A stretch of DNA of 64,000 nt from Epithemia pelagica. Taxonomy: Eukaryota; Bacillariophyta; Bacillariophyceae; Surirellales; Surirellaceae. A program made the position numbers and the translations under genes. Positions 62,600 through 64,000 of this stretch are shown here, piece by piece. The first letter of the stretch is position 1. The number at the start of each line of letters is the position of its first letter. The notes beneath the pieces were generated by a model, which was given only the letters and a program-made list of their open reading frames with translations, had not been told where the DNA came from and did no database searches. The stretch covers positions 558,001-622,000 of the forward strand of contig OX337236.1 of the NCBI GenBank assembly GCA_946965045.2, read 5' to 3'.

Positions 62600-63493
62600 G
62601 AAAAGTCATTAAATATATTGTTTACCCCTGTGTCGTAGAGGACTCTAATTCATGTCATGGCAATAAATAATAGAGTGTGTGTGCTTCGCATCTTCAGAAA
62701 CATATCATCACCACTTATTGGGAAAACTCAATGCTTATAGATCCTTATCCTTTTAATAGGAAACAGTCATTTTGGCCACTGGGAACAATATTCGTAGGTG
62801 TCCCACTACTTGGCACTACTACTCGTAGTACTCGTACTCGTAGAGACCCAGCGATGCCGTTTGTCATTGGGTTCGCTTCGTTTTCTGGAAAGACACTAAA
62901 GCTGACAGAACACATTGACGCACAGTGCAAGATGCCAGCAATCCCAGAAACGCAGGCCAGCCCTTTGTGTTCTTGGGGGGCTTGATCCTGCACCCAGGGG
63001 TGGAAAGGCTCGGACCCCCAGTGTTGGAGGGGTAAAGCCCACAGGTCTTGTCATTTTTTGTCAATGTCATTTTTTTGTCTTGCGTGTTGTTCTTTCGCCG
63101 TTCCGTGTTGCAAAAAGGAAGTGGTTCTCGATTCTCGAGAACCGAGAAATACGGGGTGGCGGTTTGTATCGATCGTGGGACTCCTGACTCGATTCGCAGA
63201 GACAGCTCGCAATTCGCATCAGTCGAAAGTCCATTGCTCAAGCGTCATGGAAATCATGGGGTCCAAACGAGATCCCTGAGTTCGTCATTGTTCATTTCGG
63301 AGTCAGGGAAGTTGTCGAAGCGATCAGCGGACATTCTACATTGTCTTCACGTAGCAAGCAGAAAGACACAAGACACGTGTTCCATGCACTGTGCACGATT
63401 ACAACATCATCAGTTTTTGGTTTTTGATCTCTTCCCTTCCCTCACAAAAACCAAAAAGTAAATCTTTAAAAGCAACGACACCACAACAAAACT
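62600..63493. other. Intergenic, no confident gene
   Basis: Short ORFs on both strands without domains. A run of CTACTACTCGTAGTACTCG words lies at 62815-62843. The last 60 bp resemble the leader of the first Gln-rich gene (CCCTCACAAAA...CCAAAAAG). Confidence 0.45.
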
Positions 63494-64000
63494 ATGGCCA
63501 TCCAGAAACAAAGTCAACAACAACAGTCTCAACAACAACAAGAGTTGGAGGCTACTCAACCCACCACAACATCGGCTGTCAAGACAAGCTACAAAATCCA
63601 GTTATTCGATGCCAAACACTACGATAATGTCGAACACCAATGGGATAACAAACCCTTTGTCGTCGACAAGATGAGATCCTTCTTTGGGGCCGTCCGAGAA
63701 GAACGCATGGATAAAGTCATCAAGGCCAAGCGATCCAAAATTGCCAAACAAGGATTGTGGGATCCCGAAGGATTGGTCTTGACCGATGTCAGCAAACCTT
63801 TCAAAAGTAAGCTCTTGTTCAGCATCAACCAAGACTATTTTAACGAGTCGAAAATGGACCTTGAGCTCCCCGAAGACTTGCAAATCCAATTCATGTCTGG
63901 AATTTGGTTGTCCAAGGTGTATGTGGGTGAATATGGTCAGTTCTTGAACTGGGTGGACGATGCCATTGCTTATGTCAAGGACCGATACAACCGCAAGGTG
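63494..64000 (+). CDS. Gln-rich N-terminus conserved protein, copy 2 (cut by window end)
   Basis: 169 codons are visible from ATG 63494; the 3' end lies beyond the window. It matches the copy at 56222 almost residue for residue: seven to eight differences in 169, such as Asp for Glu in the Gln-rich start, Thr-Thr for Ala-Ser, Ala for Asp in RSKI-KQG, and Tyr for Phe in DDAI-VKD. The frame is intact. Function unknown. Confidence 0.85.
   Translation, partial: MAIQKQSQQQQSQQQQELEATQPTTTSAVKTSYKIQLFDAKHYDNVEHQWDNKPFVVDKMRSFFGAVREERMDKVIKAKRSKIAKQGLWDPEGLVLTDVSKPFKSKLLFSINQDYFNESKMDLELPEDLQIQFMSGIWLSKVYVGEYGQFLNWVDDAIAYVKDRYNRKV

Noticed and set aside
61578-62609. Minus-strand ORFs encoding Thr/Glu/Asn-rich repeats
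   Set aside because: They are translations of the GTTTCC minisatellite; there is no leader, domain or conserved flank to support a gene.

Overview
This 64 kb window is nuclear DNA from a photosynthetic stramenopile, most likely a diatom (inference). The supports are: short GT-AG introns (mostly 66-126 bp); proteins with a signal peptide cut before an aromatic residue, as in diatom plastid precursors; a selenoprotein gene with a eukaryotic SECIS element; and a eukaryote-only gene set (VPS36, a p300-type acetyltransferase, nucleoprotein TPR, MRTO4, a Dispatched-like RND protein). No rRNA, tRNA, CRISPR array or viral genome was seen.

Left third (1-20.3 kb): a zinc-finger protein with a conserved-looking C-terminal cysteine-rich domain; selenoprotein H on the minus strand with an in-frame TGA and a SECIS in its 3' UTR; a UBAC2-like rhomboid/UBA protein; ESCRT-II VPS36; a multi-pass membrane protein; ALG5; glutathione reductase; a three-exon CBP/p300-type acetyltransferase with three TAZ fingers; and a DNAJC9-like J protein.

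Middle (20.4-42 kb): a Crinkler/RHS-type NTPase-nuclease interrupted by one in-frame TAA; a two-exon oligopeptidase B; an O6-alkylguanine-DNA alkyltransferase-like gene with an unresolved 5' end; a 97 bp perfect tandem duplication; an amino-acid transporter and a fused FetB-FetA/STAR-type ABC transporter, both with plastid-type leaders; a three-exon Dispatched-like protein; and a five-exon surface protein built from an internal duplication that includes its introns. An inverted copy of the oligopeptidase B promoter and leader lies 7.8 kb from the parent gene.

Right part (42-64 kb): nuclear-basket protein TPR; a DUF836 glutaredoxin-like protein; a membrane-anchored thioredoxin-like protein with a CPMS site; MRTO4; an extended SDR; PUS7; two nearly identical Gln-rich genes 7.3 kb apart (the second is cut by the window edge) with an HDAC-family gene between them. 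The last 4 kb is repeat-rich: a fold-back palindrome inside a pair of inverted repeats, and two arrays of a GTTTCC minisatellite.

The genes form no operon. Functional links are loose: thiol/selenol redox (SelH, GSR, DUF836, CPMS protein), plastid membrane transport (two transporters) and nuclear functions (p300, TPR, MRTO4, PUS7). All exon joins were read by eye from splice consensus and frame; no transcript data were available.
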